Positions 8,541-16,837 of a DNA stretch of 44,593 nucleotides are shown here, one piece after another. Source of the stretch: CAYJAZ01 sp964370095. GTDB lineage: Bacteria > Desulfobacterota > Desulfovibrionia > Desulfovibrionales > Desulfovibrionaceae. A model generated the notes under the pieces. That model was not told where the DNA came from and searched no databases. It saw only the letters and a program-made list of their open reading frames with translations. Made by a program: the position numbers and the translations under genes. The stretch lies in NCBI GenBank assembly GCA_964370095.1, contig CAYJHJ010000010.1, positions 1-44,593 on the forward strand, in the 5' to 3' direction. Position 1 is the first letter of the stretch. Every line of letters starts with the position of its first letter.

Positions 8541-9692
8541 ATGGCTGACTTTTTAGCACCTTCCGTTAACTTTATCGGTAAAGGAACAATTTCAGAGGTA
8601 GGTCCTCGCGTTGCAATGTTTGGCAAAAAAGCTTTAATCGTTACTGATAAAGGTATTTCAGGAATTCCTGGCGGACCTTTAGATATCGTGAAAGCAGAAT
8701 TAACAAAATCAAATATTCCTTATTTTGTATTTGATGATGTTGCACCAAACCCACGTGATGTAAACATGAAAGACGGGCTTAAAGCATTCAAAGATAATGG
8801 TTGTGATGTTTTAGTTTCTCTTGGTGGCGGTAGCCCTCATGACTGTGCTAAAGGCATAGGCATTTTAGCAACTCATGACGGTGATCTTTATGAAGATTAT
8901 GCCGGCATTGAAAAACTTACAAATGAACTTCCTCCTATTATTGCTGTTAATACTACAGCCGGTACAGGTAGTGAAGTAACACGCCACTGTGTTATTACTG
9001 ACACAACAAAGAAAATTAAATTTGTTATCGTTAGCTGGCGTAACCTTCCTAAAGTTTCAATCAACGATCCAATGCTTATGCTTAAAAAGCCAGCTGCTTT
9101 AACAGCTGCAACAGGTATGGATGCCCTCACACATGCTGTGGAATGTTATGTAACTTTAGGTGCAAACTATGCAACTGATTGTCTTGCATTGCAAGCTATT
9201 GAACTTGTTGGCAAATACCTTCGCAGAGCTGTTGCATACGGTGATGATATTGAAGCACGTGAAGGTATGGCATATGCTTCTGTTCTTGCAGGTATGGCAT
9301 TCAACAACGGTGGTCTAGGTTATGTTCACGCTATGGCTCACCAATTAGGCGGCCTTCTTGATATGCCACATGGTGTTGCAAATGCTGTGTTATTGCCACA
9401 TGTTGAAAAATGGAACCTAATGGTTAACCCTAAGAAATTTGCCCGCATGGCTGTTGCTTTAGGTGAAAATATTGATGGACTTGGTGAAATGGAAGCTGCA
9501 GAAGCTTGCATTAAAGCTATTGTTCGCTTATCACAAGATGTTGGTATTCCACAAGGTCTTGCTTCTTTAGGTGTAAAAGAGTCAGATATCCCTCTAATGG
9601 CTGAACTTGCACTTCAAGACGGTAATGCCGGCTGTAACCCAAGAATTGGTAATGTAAAAGACATAGAAGCACTTTTCCGTGCAGCTATGTAA
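8541..9692 (+). CDS. Iron-containing alcohol dehydrogenase (second copy, methanol/1,3-propanediol dehydrogenase type)
   Basis: A 383-aa Fe-type alcohol dehydrogenase of the subgroup that includes Bacillus methanol dehydrogenase and DhaT. It shows GGGSPHDCAKGI in the cofactor site, TTAGTGSEVT, and iron ligands Asp194, His198, His263 and His277 (DALTHAVECY, HAMAHQLGGLLDMPHG). AAGGAG 7 nt upstream fixes the ATG. It differs clearly from the first copy at 5793 (histidine instead of isoleucine in the GGGSP(I/H)D loop, for example), so the two are divergent paralogues and probably have different substrates or redox directions. It is the last gene of the operon, followed by a strong intrinsic terminator. 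Codon choice resembles highly expressed genes. Confidence 0.9.
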   Translation: MADFLAPSVNFIGKGTISEVGPRVAMFGKKALIVTDKGISGIPGGPLDIVKAELTKSNIPYFVFDDVAPNPRDVNMKDGLKAFKDNGCDVLVSLGGGSPHDCAKGIGILATHDGDLYEDYAGIEKLTNELPPIIAVNTTAGTGSEVTRHCVITDTTKKIKFVIVSWRNLPKVSINDPMLMLKKPAALTAATGMDALTHAVECYVTLGANYATDCLALQAIELVGKYLRRAVAYGDDIEAREGMAYASVLAGMAFNNGGLGYVHAMAHQLGGLLDMPHGVANAVLLPHVEKWNLMVNPKKFARMAVALGENIDGLGEMEAAEACIKAIVRLSQDVGIPQGLASLGVKESDIPLMAELALQDGNAGCNPRIGNVKDIEALFRAAM

Positions 9693-9708
9693 TTTATACT
9701 TGTGAAAC

Positions 9709-9754
9709 AAAAGGCGATAATTATAATTGAAAAAATAGTTGTCGCCTTTTTTAT
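9709..9754 (+). terminator. Intrinsic terminator of the ADH/ALDH operon
   Basis: AAAAGGCGATAA pairs with TTGTCGCCTTTT through an 18-nt loop and continues into a run of Ts. It closes the dehydrogenase operon before the GntR gene promoter. Confidence 0.8.
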
Positions 9755-9775
9755 TTAGTATAAATAAGCACAAAC

Positions 9776-9803
9776 TTGCTAATTGATAAAAAATATGTAT
9801 AAT
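9776..9803 (+). promoter_or_regulatory. Candidate sigma-70 promoter of the GntR regulator
   Basis: TTGCTA (9776-9781) and a consensus TATAAT (9798-9803), 16 bp apart, lie just after the upstream terminator and 41 bp before the start codon at 9845. Confidence 0.55.
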
Positions 9804-9844
9804 GCTTTAGTGTGATTGAAAAAAATTTATTTATAGAGAGTAAT

Positions 9845-10558
9845 ATGAAATTTCAAAACCCAAAGCGTGAAAAAATTCCAACTCAAATTGTTCAGCAGAT
9901 ACGCTCTGCTATTCTAAATGGTGAATTAAAACCTGGTGAACCTCTTCCAAACGAGCAGGACTTGGTGCAAGAGTTTGGCGTAAGTAAACACACTTTGCGA
10001 GAAGCTTTACGCACACTTGAAGGCATGGGCTTTTTGTCTATCAAGCGTGGTGCCGGCGGTGGCCCTGTTGTAAGTGAAATTGATTGGGAAACTGCCAGAG
10101 ATTCCTTCTCATCCTTTTTATATTTTCAGAATTTTACAGCTGATGATATCCATGAAGTTCGTAAGCTTATTGAACCATATATCACTTATCAAGCAACTTT
10201 AAAGATGACTGAAGAATATTTCATGCAGCTTCAAGACATTCATAACCGTTGCTTAAAAGCGTATGATGAGCATCAATCAACTGTACTTTATGAAACAGAA
10301 GTTCTATTCCATGTGCTTTTGGCAAAAATTGCAGGAAATCCAATTTTGTGGGTAAGCCAAGATTTTGTCAATAATATGTTGACTGACACAAAGCATAATC
10401 TAAAACCAAGCCGTGAATTCACTCACGAAGTTCTTGAAGCTCATCAGAAAATTTTAGATGCAATTCAAAAAAATGACCCGCAAATGGCTTCTGATGCGAT
10501 GTTACAGCACATTCTTGAAGTTGAATCAGGTTTGCACGATCTTATAAATAAAAAATAG
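9845..10558 (+). CDS. GntR/FadR-family transcriptional regulator
   Basis: A 237-aa repressor-type regulator. Residues about 12-75 form the GntR winged helix (NEQDLVQEFGVSKHTLREALRTLEGMGFL, read in segments). The C-terminal part is an all-helical FCD ligand domain with the histidines typical of its metal/ligand site (FHVLLAKIAGNP, HEVLEAHQKI). I start at the ATG at 9845, preceded by AGAGAG; the upstream GTG at 9812 lacks a ribosome binding site. FadR-type regulators usually sense an organic acid or acyl compound and control adjacent catabolic genes. Its position directly after the ADH/ALDH/ADH operon makes that operon the likely target. I saw no clear operator dyad at 5.7 kb. Confidence 0.88.
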   Translation: MKFQNPKREKIPTQIVQQIRSAILNGELKPGEPLPNEQDLVQEFGVSKHTLREALRTLEGMGFLSIKRGAGGGPVVSEIDWETARDSFSSFLYFQNFTADDIHEVRKLIEPYITYQATLKMTEEYFMQLQDIHNRCLKAYDEHQSTVLYETEVLFHVLLAKIAGNPILWVSQDFVNNMLTDTKHNLKPSREFTHEVLEAHQKILDAIQKNDPQMASDAMLQHILEVESGLHDLINKK

Positions 10559-10674
10559 CTTTTTATTGAAAATGAGAAATGTATAATATTCTATTATAAT
10601 TTATAATTCATATATATATGATATTGTAATATATTCTTTAGCCCTGTATTTGATAGAAAAATCTGCAAATTAAA

Positions 10675-10713
10675 AAAAATGACCTCTTTTATTTATAAAA
10701 AAGGCCATTTTAT
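10675..10713. terminator. Bidirectional terminator
   Basis: An imperfect hairpin built from AAAATGACCTCTTTT and AAAAAAGGCCATTTT, with A- and T-rich flanks on both sides, lies between the convergent GntR and ankyrin genes and can serve both. Confidence 0.65.
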
Positions 10714-10724
10714 TTTGTTTAAAA

Positions 10725-11459
10725 TTATTTTTTCATATAGAAGTACGGCCTATTCCCTGCATCATCTTCAATGGTTTGGTCAGCCCCTTCTGCAATAAGA
10801 TAATACAAAAGCTCGCTATTGCCGCCCATTGCACCATAGTGAAGTGAAGTGCGCCCCATCTTATCTTTAGCATTTAAGCGTGCTTTATTCTCATGCAAAA
10901 TTTTAGAAATTTCATAATTCCCGCTGCCGGCAGCATACATAAGTGCTGTCATGCCATTATCATCAGTTTTTCTTACATCTGCATTATATTCGATAAGCAT
11001 TTTTACAGCTTCAAGATTTTCAAAAAAAACAGCTTCCATAAGTGGGCTTATTCCTGTGCCATAGCTCAGGTTTGGATCAGCCCCATTTTTCAAAAGAAGT
11101 TCAAGAATATCAGTTTCTTCAAGCAGAATTGAAGCAATTAAAGGCGTTATACTCGGAAGATTGTCAAGCACTATCTTTTCATCTTTTATATTTTCTTTAT
11201 CATTACTTTTTTTATTTTCTTTAGTTTCATTTTCTTCTGCTTCTTCATCTGCTTTTTTACGCGTACTTGGCTTTTCTTGTGTTGATTTGGCAGGCATATT
11301 TTGATAATTAACGTCAGCCCCATCTTCAATAGCTTGTTCAACCGCAGAATAGTTATTTTTTTCAACTAGTTCAGTTAAATTAATTTTATTTGCAAACAGA
11401 AATGAGCTCTGAGCAAACACGATGAGAAAAGCACAAAATGAAATAAAAATTTTAGTCAT
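10725..11459 (-). CDS. Exported ankyrin-repeat protein
   Basis: A 244-aa protein with an N-terminal signal peptide (hydrophobic core FISFCAFLIVFAQSSFLFA, residues about 4-22) followed by ankyrin repeats. One repeat unit (ALIEDGADVNYQN-like) is separated from the rest by a Lys/Glu-rich low-complexity linker at about residues 58-97. Four more repeats follow (ITPLIASIL, ISPLMEAVFFENLEAVKML, MTALMYAAGSGNYEI, RTSLHYGAMGGNSELL). Ankyrin repeats bind protein partners; the partner here is unknown. The signal peptide points to the periplasm, as in other bacterial periplasmic ankyrin proteins. It is monocistronic and shares a terminator with the GntR gene. The charged linker is the unusual feature. Confidence 0.85.
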   Translation of the reverse strand: MTKIFISFCAFLIVFAQSSFLFANKINLTELVEKNNYSAVEQAIEDGADVNYQNMPAKSTQEKPSTRKKADEEAEENETKENKKSNDKENIKDEKIVLDNLPSITPLIASILLEETDILELLLKNGADPNLSYGTGISPLMEAVFFENLEAVKMLIEYNADVRKTDDNGMTALMYAAGSGNYEISKILHENKARLNAKDKMGRTSLHYGAMGGNSELLYYLIAEGADQTIEDDAGNRPYFYMKK

Positions 11460-11575
11460 ATTAATTCCTTTATGATTAAAAAAGAGATTTTTTGCAATAT
11501 TATATAGATGTTTATTTATACTTCAAAGGAATAAAAAGCAAGAAAAATTATAATAATTAGAAACTTTTGCTTTTT

Positions 11576-12679
11576 CTATAAATTATCAATTACATTAGAA
11601 TTGAAAAAATCCATCATAAACAACTGCTCTTTATCCATAACTTTACCCGGGCTTAGCCTTAGATTGCCTTCATTATCATAAATAGGGCCGGTAAAAACTT
11701 CAAAGTCTTCATATTTCATATCACTTGAAACCTTCCCAACTTCTTCTGCAAAGTTTATTCTGATGACAGAAGTGTTTATAGTATCAAGCTTTACTATATT
11801 TTTGGATATGCCTTCATTAAATATTCTTGATTTCCAAGTTCCGTTTATAATATGACTTACATCGTCAAGATAGAAGTTTGCCCAATTAATTACAACACCT
11901 GTCAAATATGTATCTTCAAGCTGATATTTAATAGCTGGGTTATTATATGGAATTGATAATACATTTTTTTCATGTGCAGTGAGCTGAGGCATTGAAGAAT
12001 CTGAATGCTGTGAAATAATATCAATTCCGTCAGCAATTAAATCTAGTGTAAGTTCTCTTTCTTTTTCATTATCATACCAACTATTTACCCAAGAAACTTC
12101 AATGATGGCATCTTTATTTTTTTCCATTACTCCAAGAGCAAAAGCATTGATGCCACGCACAACTTCAGGAATAGGCATTGATGCAATATATCCAATTTTA
12201 TTACTTTTTGTTGCCATTCCGGCAATAAGACCTGAAAGATATCGTGCCTCATATGTCTTTGGTCTAAATATGGTGAGGTTTTCAAGCTGCACAAGGCCAT
12301 TTGAATGCCCGAAAATTATATGCGGATATTTTTTTGCAGCTAAAATCACACCGTCTGAATGTGCATCACTTGTTGCATAAATAACATTGCAGCCTTGCTC
12401 AATCAATCCATCTATAGAAGCTAAGGTTTCTGCTTCCCCTATGGCATATTCGCCCACCATTGTTTCAACCTGAAGGTTTTTTTCTACTTTAAGCCTTGCT
12501 TTTTCATGTAAAAATATATATGAGCTTTTATTTGGTGGATAGAAATATACAAAACCTATCTTAATTTCATTGGCTGGAATAGCTTTTTTAATTGTGCTAT
12601 AAGAGCTTTCATCGTTTTTGCAAGCAAAAACTAAAAAAGAAAGAGATACAATTAAGCATAAAAGTATAAACTTTTTCAT
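11576..12679 (-). CDS. BMP-family (PnrA-like) substrate-binding lipoprotein
   Basis: A 367-aa lipoprotein of the basic membrane protein/PnrA family, which binds nucleosides for ABC uptake in characterised members and resembles Med. The N-terminus has a lipobox ending LVFAC with Cys20 as the lipidated residue. The core shows the family pattern: IKIGFVYFYPPNK near the start, IGYIASMPIPEVVRGINAF in the hinge region, and WVNSWYDNEKE, as in other PnrA-like proteins. TAGGAG upstream supports the ATG. No permease or ATPase gene adjoins it, so it is an orphan receptor, perhaps serving a transporter elsewhere or acting as a sensor. Confidence 0.82.
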   Translation of the reverse strand: MKKFILLCLIVSLSFLVFACKNDESSYSTIKKAIPANEIKIGFVYFYPPNKSSYIFLHEKARLKVEKNLQVETMVGEYAIGEAETLASIDGLIEQGCNVIYATSDAHSDGVILAAKKYPHIIFGHSNGLVQLENLTIFRPKTYEARYLSGLIAGMATKSNKIGYIASMPIPEVVRGINAFALGVMEKNKDAIIEVSWVNSWYDNEKERELTLDLIADGIDIISQHSDSSMPQLTAHEKNVLSIPYNNPAIKYQLEDTYLTGVVINWANFYLDDVSHIINGTWKSRIFNEGISKNIVKLDTINTSVIRINFAEEVGKVSSDMKYEDFEVFTGPIYDNEGNLRLSPGKVMDKEQLFMMDFFNSNVIDNL

Positions 12680-12877
12680 CTAAAAACTCCTAAACAACTG
12701 ATTCTTGTGCATAGATAATACACAGAAAAGCAAAGTAAAGAGTAATTATAAAAAAAATACCTTATTATTTAATATAAAATTATTTTTCAAGTAGCACTTT
12801 TTGAAGCTAATTACAAATCCTACAAAAAAAAGAAGCAAAGTTTTTTAGCAAGTTTACAACATAAAAATTTTATTGAT

Positions 12878-12914
12878 AAGGAGGGGTTAGAAATCTATCC
12901 CCTCCTTTTTCTTT
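12878..12914. terminator. Strong terminator-like hairpin
   Basis: AAGGAGGGG (12878-12886) pairs perfectly with CCCCTCCTT (12899-12907) around a 12-nt loop. The T-run TTTTTCTTT is on the plus side; on the minus strand the hairpin lies 21 nt past the rhodanese stop with a weaker T/A tail, so it probably ends that gene's transcript and insulates against plus-strand readthrough. Confidence 0.7.
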
Positions 12915-12928
12915 ATAGCATAATTCTA

Positions 12929-13969
12929 TTAAATTGGTTTTTTATAATCATTCCAGTTAGATAAATGAGCTTTTACGGCTTCTCTTAACTTATCGTCAAC
13001 TTTACCTTTACTTGCTTCTGACGCTAAAAATGTTAGCTCAATCCAAGATCCGTCATAATTATAAACATCATCCATGTCTAAAACTTCTTTCAAAACTGCT
13101 TGAGTTTGAGCTGAACGCACGCCTGACTGGCAGAAAGTAATAACTTTTCTTCCTTTGATATCTTTATAAAGTTCTTCTAATTCTGCCTTTGATTTTACAG
13201 TATTATCTTCATTAAGATTATTTTTCCATTCAATAGGTAAAGCGTTTATAATGCCACCGGTACCATAAGCACCTTTTGATGAACCTGTTTTTTCACCATT
13301 TTGCTCTTTTACTGAACGAGTGTCAATAATTACCCATTCTTCAGGATTGTCTAAAGCTGCTAATAATTGTTCAACAGTAACGTTTAATTCTTCAACTTCA
13401 TAACCTTCTGCTTTATAATCGGTTTTTTTCTCTTCATCAACAAGTGTTTTGTTTTTGCTGTTTGAAACAGTTGGATAATCAGCTTTTTGCCATGCATCTA
13501 AACCGCCGTCTAGAAGTTTTACGGTGTCATGATCTAAAAGCTTGATTTGCCAATAAACTCTTGCTGCATCGTGCATAGCTTCGGCGCTGTAAACAACGAT
13601 TTTAGAATCAGCTGTTGCACCTGCTTTTGAAAGAAGTTCTTCCATTTCTTCTTTTGATTTTCTAAAGCCTGTAACTTCAGGGGCTGCCGCTTCGCTTGAG
13701 CCAGAACCACTATAATCAGGGCGCCAAACCACATAAGAATTTGGAATTTGACTGTTTGGCACAGAAAAAGGAACAACTCTTTTCACTTCACTTAGAACAC
13801 CAATAATAATAAGATTAGGGTCATTAGCGTCCATCATTGATTTTAATTCTTGCACAGAAATAAAATCACCTTTATCCACATTACCTTCGTGATTGTTTGC
13901 AACAACAGGCTGCGAATTTACAAACAGTGAAGCAACTAAAGCAAATGCTGAAACTAAAATCTTTTTCAT
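12929..13969 (-). CDS. Exported tandem-rhodanese sulfurtransferase
   Basis: A 346-aa protein with a cleavable signal peptide (MKKILVSAFALVASLFVNSQ) and two rhodanese domains. The C-terminal domain has an intact active-site loop ITFCQSGVRSAQ with the persulfide-forming Cys280. The N-terminal domain has VVYSAEAMHD at the corresponding place, lacking cysteine, so it is the inactive structural half as in TST/MST-type enzymes. It likely transfers sulfane sulfur in the periplasm, consistent with a sulfur-metabolising host. AGGAGAAATTT precedes the ATG. It has its own terminator downstream and appears monocistronic. The acceptor is unknown; the loop CQSGVR is closer to thiosulfate than to mercaptopyruvate enzymes, but this is a weak guide. 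Confidence 0.88.
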   Translation of the reverse strand: MKKILVSAFALVASLFVNSQPVVANNHEGNVDKGDFISVQELKSMMDANDPNLIIIGVLSEVKRVVPFSVPNSQIPNSYVVWRPDYSGSGSSEAAAPEVTGFRKSKEEMEELLSKAGATADSKIVVYSAEAMHDAARVYWQIKLLDHDTVKLLDGGLDAWQKADYPTVSNSKNKTLVDEEKKTDYKAEGYEVEELNVTVEQLLAALDNPEEWVIIDTRSVKEQNGEKTGSSKGAYGTGGIINALPIEWKNNLNEDNTVKSKAELEELYKDIKGRKVITFCQSGVRSAQTQAVLKEVLDMDDVYNYDGSWIELTFLASEASKGKVDDKLREAVKAHLSNWNDYKKPI

Positions 13970-14035
13970 AAATTTCTCCTAAAAAGTTATTAAAATAAAC
14001 CATATACAATAGACTTTATTTAAGCAAAAAATACT

Positions 14036-14803
14036 TTAAGCTGAAATAAGTCTTTCAATTCTTTTTTTAGTTTTATATCTGTTAGTCCATGCTTTGATTG
14101 GTTGTGATAAAGTATCTTCAGGTGGAGTATCACCTTTTTTTACAACATCACCAAAAATCAAGTCAAGGATATGCCAAGCCGAAGCTCCACCCATAAGCAT
14201 TGATTGCCTGCATGCAGCACAATACGTTACTACTTCACTTGTAGGAAAATCGCCTACTCTTCTTTGCATAACTCTTTTTGCTAAATCGGGATTTGCAGGC
14301 ACAATCATACCGCCAAAACCACAACATCTTGTATTTTCTTTGGTTTTTTCTGGTTCCACAGTATTATAACCCAATTCATTCAAAATCCAACGTATACCGC
14401 TATGGATTTCAGAGTATGGGCGAATTGAACAAGAATCGTGCACCGATAAAACAACATCTGAATTTTTAGCTTTTCCAACCATTTCTTTAGGCAAGCCAAT
14501 TTCAGGCATTAATGCCCATAAAGACGTTACTTTCAAATTCTTGTCTAATTCCATAACCTTATAACAACTTTGACAACCCACAATAACTTCATTCACATCA
14601 CAGGCCTTCAAATCTTCTTGAAGTCCATGGAAACGTTCTTGAAAAGCCTCTTCTTGACCAAGAGCTTTTGTTGGTTTTCCACAGCATTTTTGTATAACGG
14701 ATAAATCAGGATAGACACTTTTAAGGTGCTCAACAGTTTTGATGACCAAGTCGGGATTATACGAGGATAATGCACAACCGGAAATAAATGCTTTTCTTCC
14801 CAT
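14036..14803 (-). CDS. CCG-domain iron-sulfur oxidoreductase subunit (HdrB/GlpC-like)
   Basis: A 255-aa protein with two cysteine-rich CCG domains (DUF224 family) as in HdrB, GlpC, LutA and succinate-type reductases. The motifs are KCCGKP (Cys40-Cys41), GCQSCYKVM, then RCCGFGGMIVPA and YCAACRQSM. In HdrB such cysteines bind noncubane [4Fe-4S] clusters at a disulfide/thiol redox site. The gene starts 2 bp after the stop of the GltD-like flavoprotein, with GGGAGATAAAA before the ATG, so they are translated together and probably form one complex. The physiological electron acceptor is unknown. The same pair of functions occurs fused in the 789-aa protein at 41.5-43.9 kb. Confidence 0.85.
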   Translation of the reverse strand: MGRKAFISGCALSSYNPDLVIKTVEHLKSVYPDLSVIQKCCGKPTKALGQEEAFQERFHGLQEDLKACDVNEVIVGCQSCYKVMELDKNLKVTSLWALMPEIGLPKEMVGKAKNSDVVLSVHDSCSIRPYSEIHSGIRWILNELGYNTVEPEKTKENTRCCGFGGMIVPANPDLAKRVMQRRVGDFPTSEVVTYCAACRQSMLMGGASAWHILDLIFGDVVKKGDTPPEDTLSQPIKAWTNRYKTKKRIERLISA

Positions 14804-14805
14804 TT

Positions 14806-16602
14806 TTATCTCCCTTTCCTTTTTGTTGTAAAGAAGCCTGAAAATCCTAACATTTGGTGCATATTGATAGCCTTATGCCCTTTGATAGGTGAATTGCCAT
14901 CATTTGCCTTAATATAATCTTTACGCATAAGCCCAAATAATTCTGAGAATTTATATTCTTCAGGGCAAACCAAGGTGCATTGATCACACATATTGCATGA
15001 ATAGGCAATTATAGGATCTAAGCTTGATTTATCAATAAATTTAGCAAATAATTCACCAGGATACTCAGCATAATCGTTTAGCATAATACATTCAATCATA
15101 CATTTTTTACATTCACACTTCAAGCAACGTGAAGCTTCTTCAATAGCACCTTCTCTGTCAAAGCCAAAATCACATTCATCAAAGGTTTTTATTCTTTGGC
15201 TTGCCTCTGTCATACGTGTATGCTTTCTTGGAATGGCTTTAGCATCTTTTGGTAAAGGAATTTCAAGTTTGGAAATATTTCCAACTTCTTCTGAGAAATT
15301 CCTTTCAAAATCAAGAGCTTTACCTTCAAGGTATCTATTAACAGAATAGGCTGCTTTTCTTCCTGAAGCCATTGCTTCAACAACAATTACCGTGCCTGCA
15401 CAATCACCTGCAACAAAAACACCTTCTAAAGAAGTTTTTAAAGTGAGAGGATCTTTTGAAAAGCGGCCATTTCTTGCTTGTTCTATATCGCAACCTTCAA
15501 GTTTTTCAACAAGTTGGCCTGTTGCAAATATCACAGTATCACAATCAATAGTTATGCAATTTTCACCAAAGCAAGGACTAAACGCACCTTTTTCATCAAA
15601 GATTGATAAACATTCAGAAAACTTAGCTGAAGCAACAACTTGTTTGCCATCTTCTTCTTTTGCTATGAATTCCACATTGCCATACCCACATAAAAATTCA
15701 ATGCCTTCATCTAAAGCACCTTCTTGTTCATGCTTGCTTGCAGGAAGAATATCAAGGCTTTCCAAAGAAAGCAGGCTTACTTTTTCAGCACCAAGACGCA
15801 ATGAAGTTCTTGCACAGTCCATCGCAACATCGCCGCCTCCAATAACAATAACTTTTTTGCAAGGCACATCAGCTTTTTGCTCAAGTGATGCTTTTTTCAA
15901 AAAATCTACTGCATTGGTGATATTTAATGCTTCACCGCCCTTGCTTGGAATTACACTCCCTTTATGGGCGCCCATTGCAACAACGATTGCATCATTTGAT
16001 TTTTGCAATTCTTCAAAAGAAATATCAACGCCAACTTTTGTGTTCATTACAAATTTTACGCCTAATTTTTCAAGATAGGAATATTCATAATCTATAATAT
16101 TTCTTGGCAATCTGTAAGCAGGAATTCCAACACGCATCATACCGCCAACATGTGGCAATGCTTCATAAACAGTTACTTCATGCCCTTCTCTGGCTAAGTC
16201 AATAGCTGCTTGAGCACCGGCAGGCCCTGCCCCAATCACAGAAACTTTTTTTCCAGAAGGAACTTTTTTTGATAAATCCCAGATGCTTTCATCATCAGAT
16301 GTGTCTGCGGCATATCTTTTTAAAGCTGCTATGGCAATAGGTTCATTAAATTCCTTGCCACTTCTACACTCTTTTTCACAGGGATGAGCACAAATTCTGC
16401 CCAATGAACCCGGCAAAAACAGTTTTTCTCTGATAAGTTTTATTGCTTCTAAAGGTTTGTCATCTCTAATTAAATTGACATAACCAATAGCATCTGTATG
16501 CATGGGGCAACGGCTTGAACAATAAGCCTTATTATGCCCTTGGCATTCTGTAGCAATAGTTTTTGCTTTTTCAATAATCTTTTCACTAAAACGTACGTCC
16601 AT
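14806..16602 (-). CDS. GltD-like FAD/Fe-S NAD(P) oxidoreductase
   Basis: A 598-aa flavoprotein. The N-terminal 90 residues form a GltD/DPYD-type [4Fe-4S] domain (cysteines 28, 32, 71, 75, 79). A FAD-binding fold opens with VIGAGPAGAQAA at about residue 120, and a second dinucleotide fold opens with VIGGGDVAMDCART for NAD(P)H. The C-terminus carries a ferredoxin-like domain with CLKCECKKCMIEC and CNMCDQCTLVCPEE. The layout fits an NAD(P)H-linked electron input or bifurcating-type subunit passing electrons to the downstream CCG protein. AAGGGTGG upstream supports the ATG. A three-copy 29-bp tandem repeat lies about 70 bp upstream and is a candidate control region. Confidence 0.88.
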   Translation of the reverse strand: MDVRFSEKIIEKAKTIATECQGHNKAYCSSRCPMHTDAIGYVNLIRDDKPLEAIKLIREKLFLPGSLGRICAHPCEKECRSGKEFNEPIAIAALKRYAADTSDDESIWDLSKKVPSGKKVSVIGAGPAGAQAAIDLAREGHEVTVYEALPHVGGMMRVGIPAYRLPRNIIDYEYSYLEKLGVKFVMNTKVGVDISFEELQKSNDAIVVAMGAHKGSVIPSKGGEALNITNAVDFLKKASLEQKADVPCKKVIVIGGGDVAMDCARTSLRLGAEKVSLLSLESLDILPASKHEQEGALDEGIEFLCGYGNVEFIAKEEDGKQVVASAKFSECLSIFDEKGAFSPCFGENCITIDCDTVIFATGQLVEKLEGCDIEQARNGRFSKDPLTLKTSLEGVFVAGDCAGTVIVVEAMASGRKAAYSVNRYLEGKALDFERNFSEEVGNISKLEIPLPKDAKAIPRKHTRMTEASQRIKTFDECDFGFDREGAIEEASRCLKCECKKCMIECIMLNDYAEYPGELFAKFIDKSSLDPIIAYSCNMCDQCTLVCPEEYKFSELFGLMRKDYIKANDGNSPIKGHKAINMHQMLGFSGFFTTKRKGR

Positions 16603-16671
16603 AGAACCACCCTTGTTTCAAATTTCACATAAAAGTCCGCTATATGCGAATCATAAAAGGCAATTAAGGCT

Positions 16672-16758
16672 TAAGGCACAGTTAAAGGTTATTAATACTA
16701 TAATGCACATTTAAATGCTATTAATACTGTAAGGCAAAGTTTTATTCTATTAGTACAA
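16672..16758. repeat. Three tandem 29-bp repeats upstream of the GltD-like gene
   Basis: Units run 16672-16700, 16701-16729 and 16730-16758 with no spacing. Shared elements are TAAGGCA/TAATGCA at the start and TATTAATACT or TATTAGTAC near the end. Units 1 and 2 agree at 24 of 29 positions, units 2 and 3 at 20 of 29. The array sits 70 bp upstream of the flavoprotein start, in the expected promoter region, so a multi-site operator is plausible. Confidence 0.75.
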
Positions 16759-16837
16759 AATAACACAAGTGAAAAAAATTACAAGTGTTTTTTTGCATAA
16801 TTTTATATTTATTTTTTATGAATAATACCAATATGTT

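Noticed and set aside
5793..9692. Bacterial microcompartment operon
   Set aside because: No shell protein genes and no N-terminal encapsulation helix were seen.
16672..16758. CRISPR-like array because unit length is 29 bp
   Set aside because: Units are directly adjacent with no spacers, and no cas genes are present.
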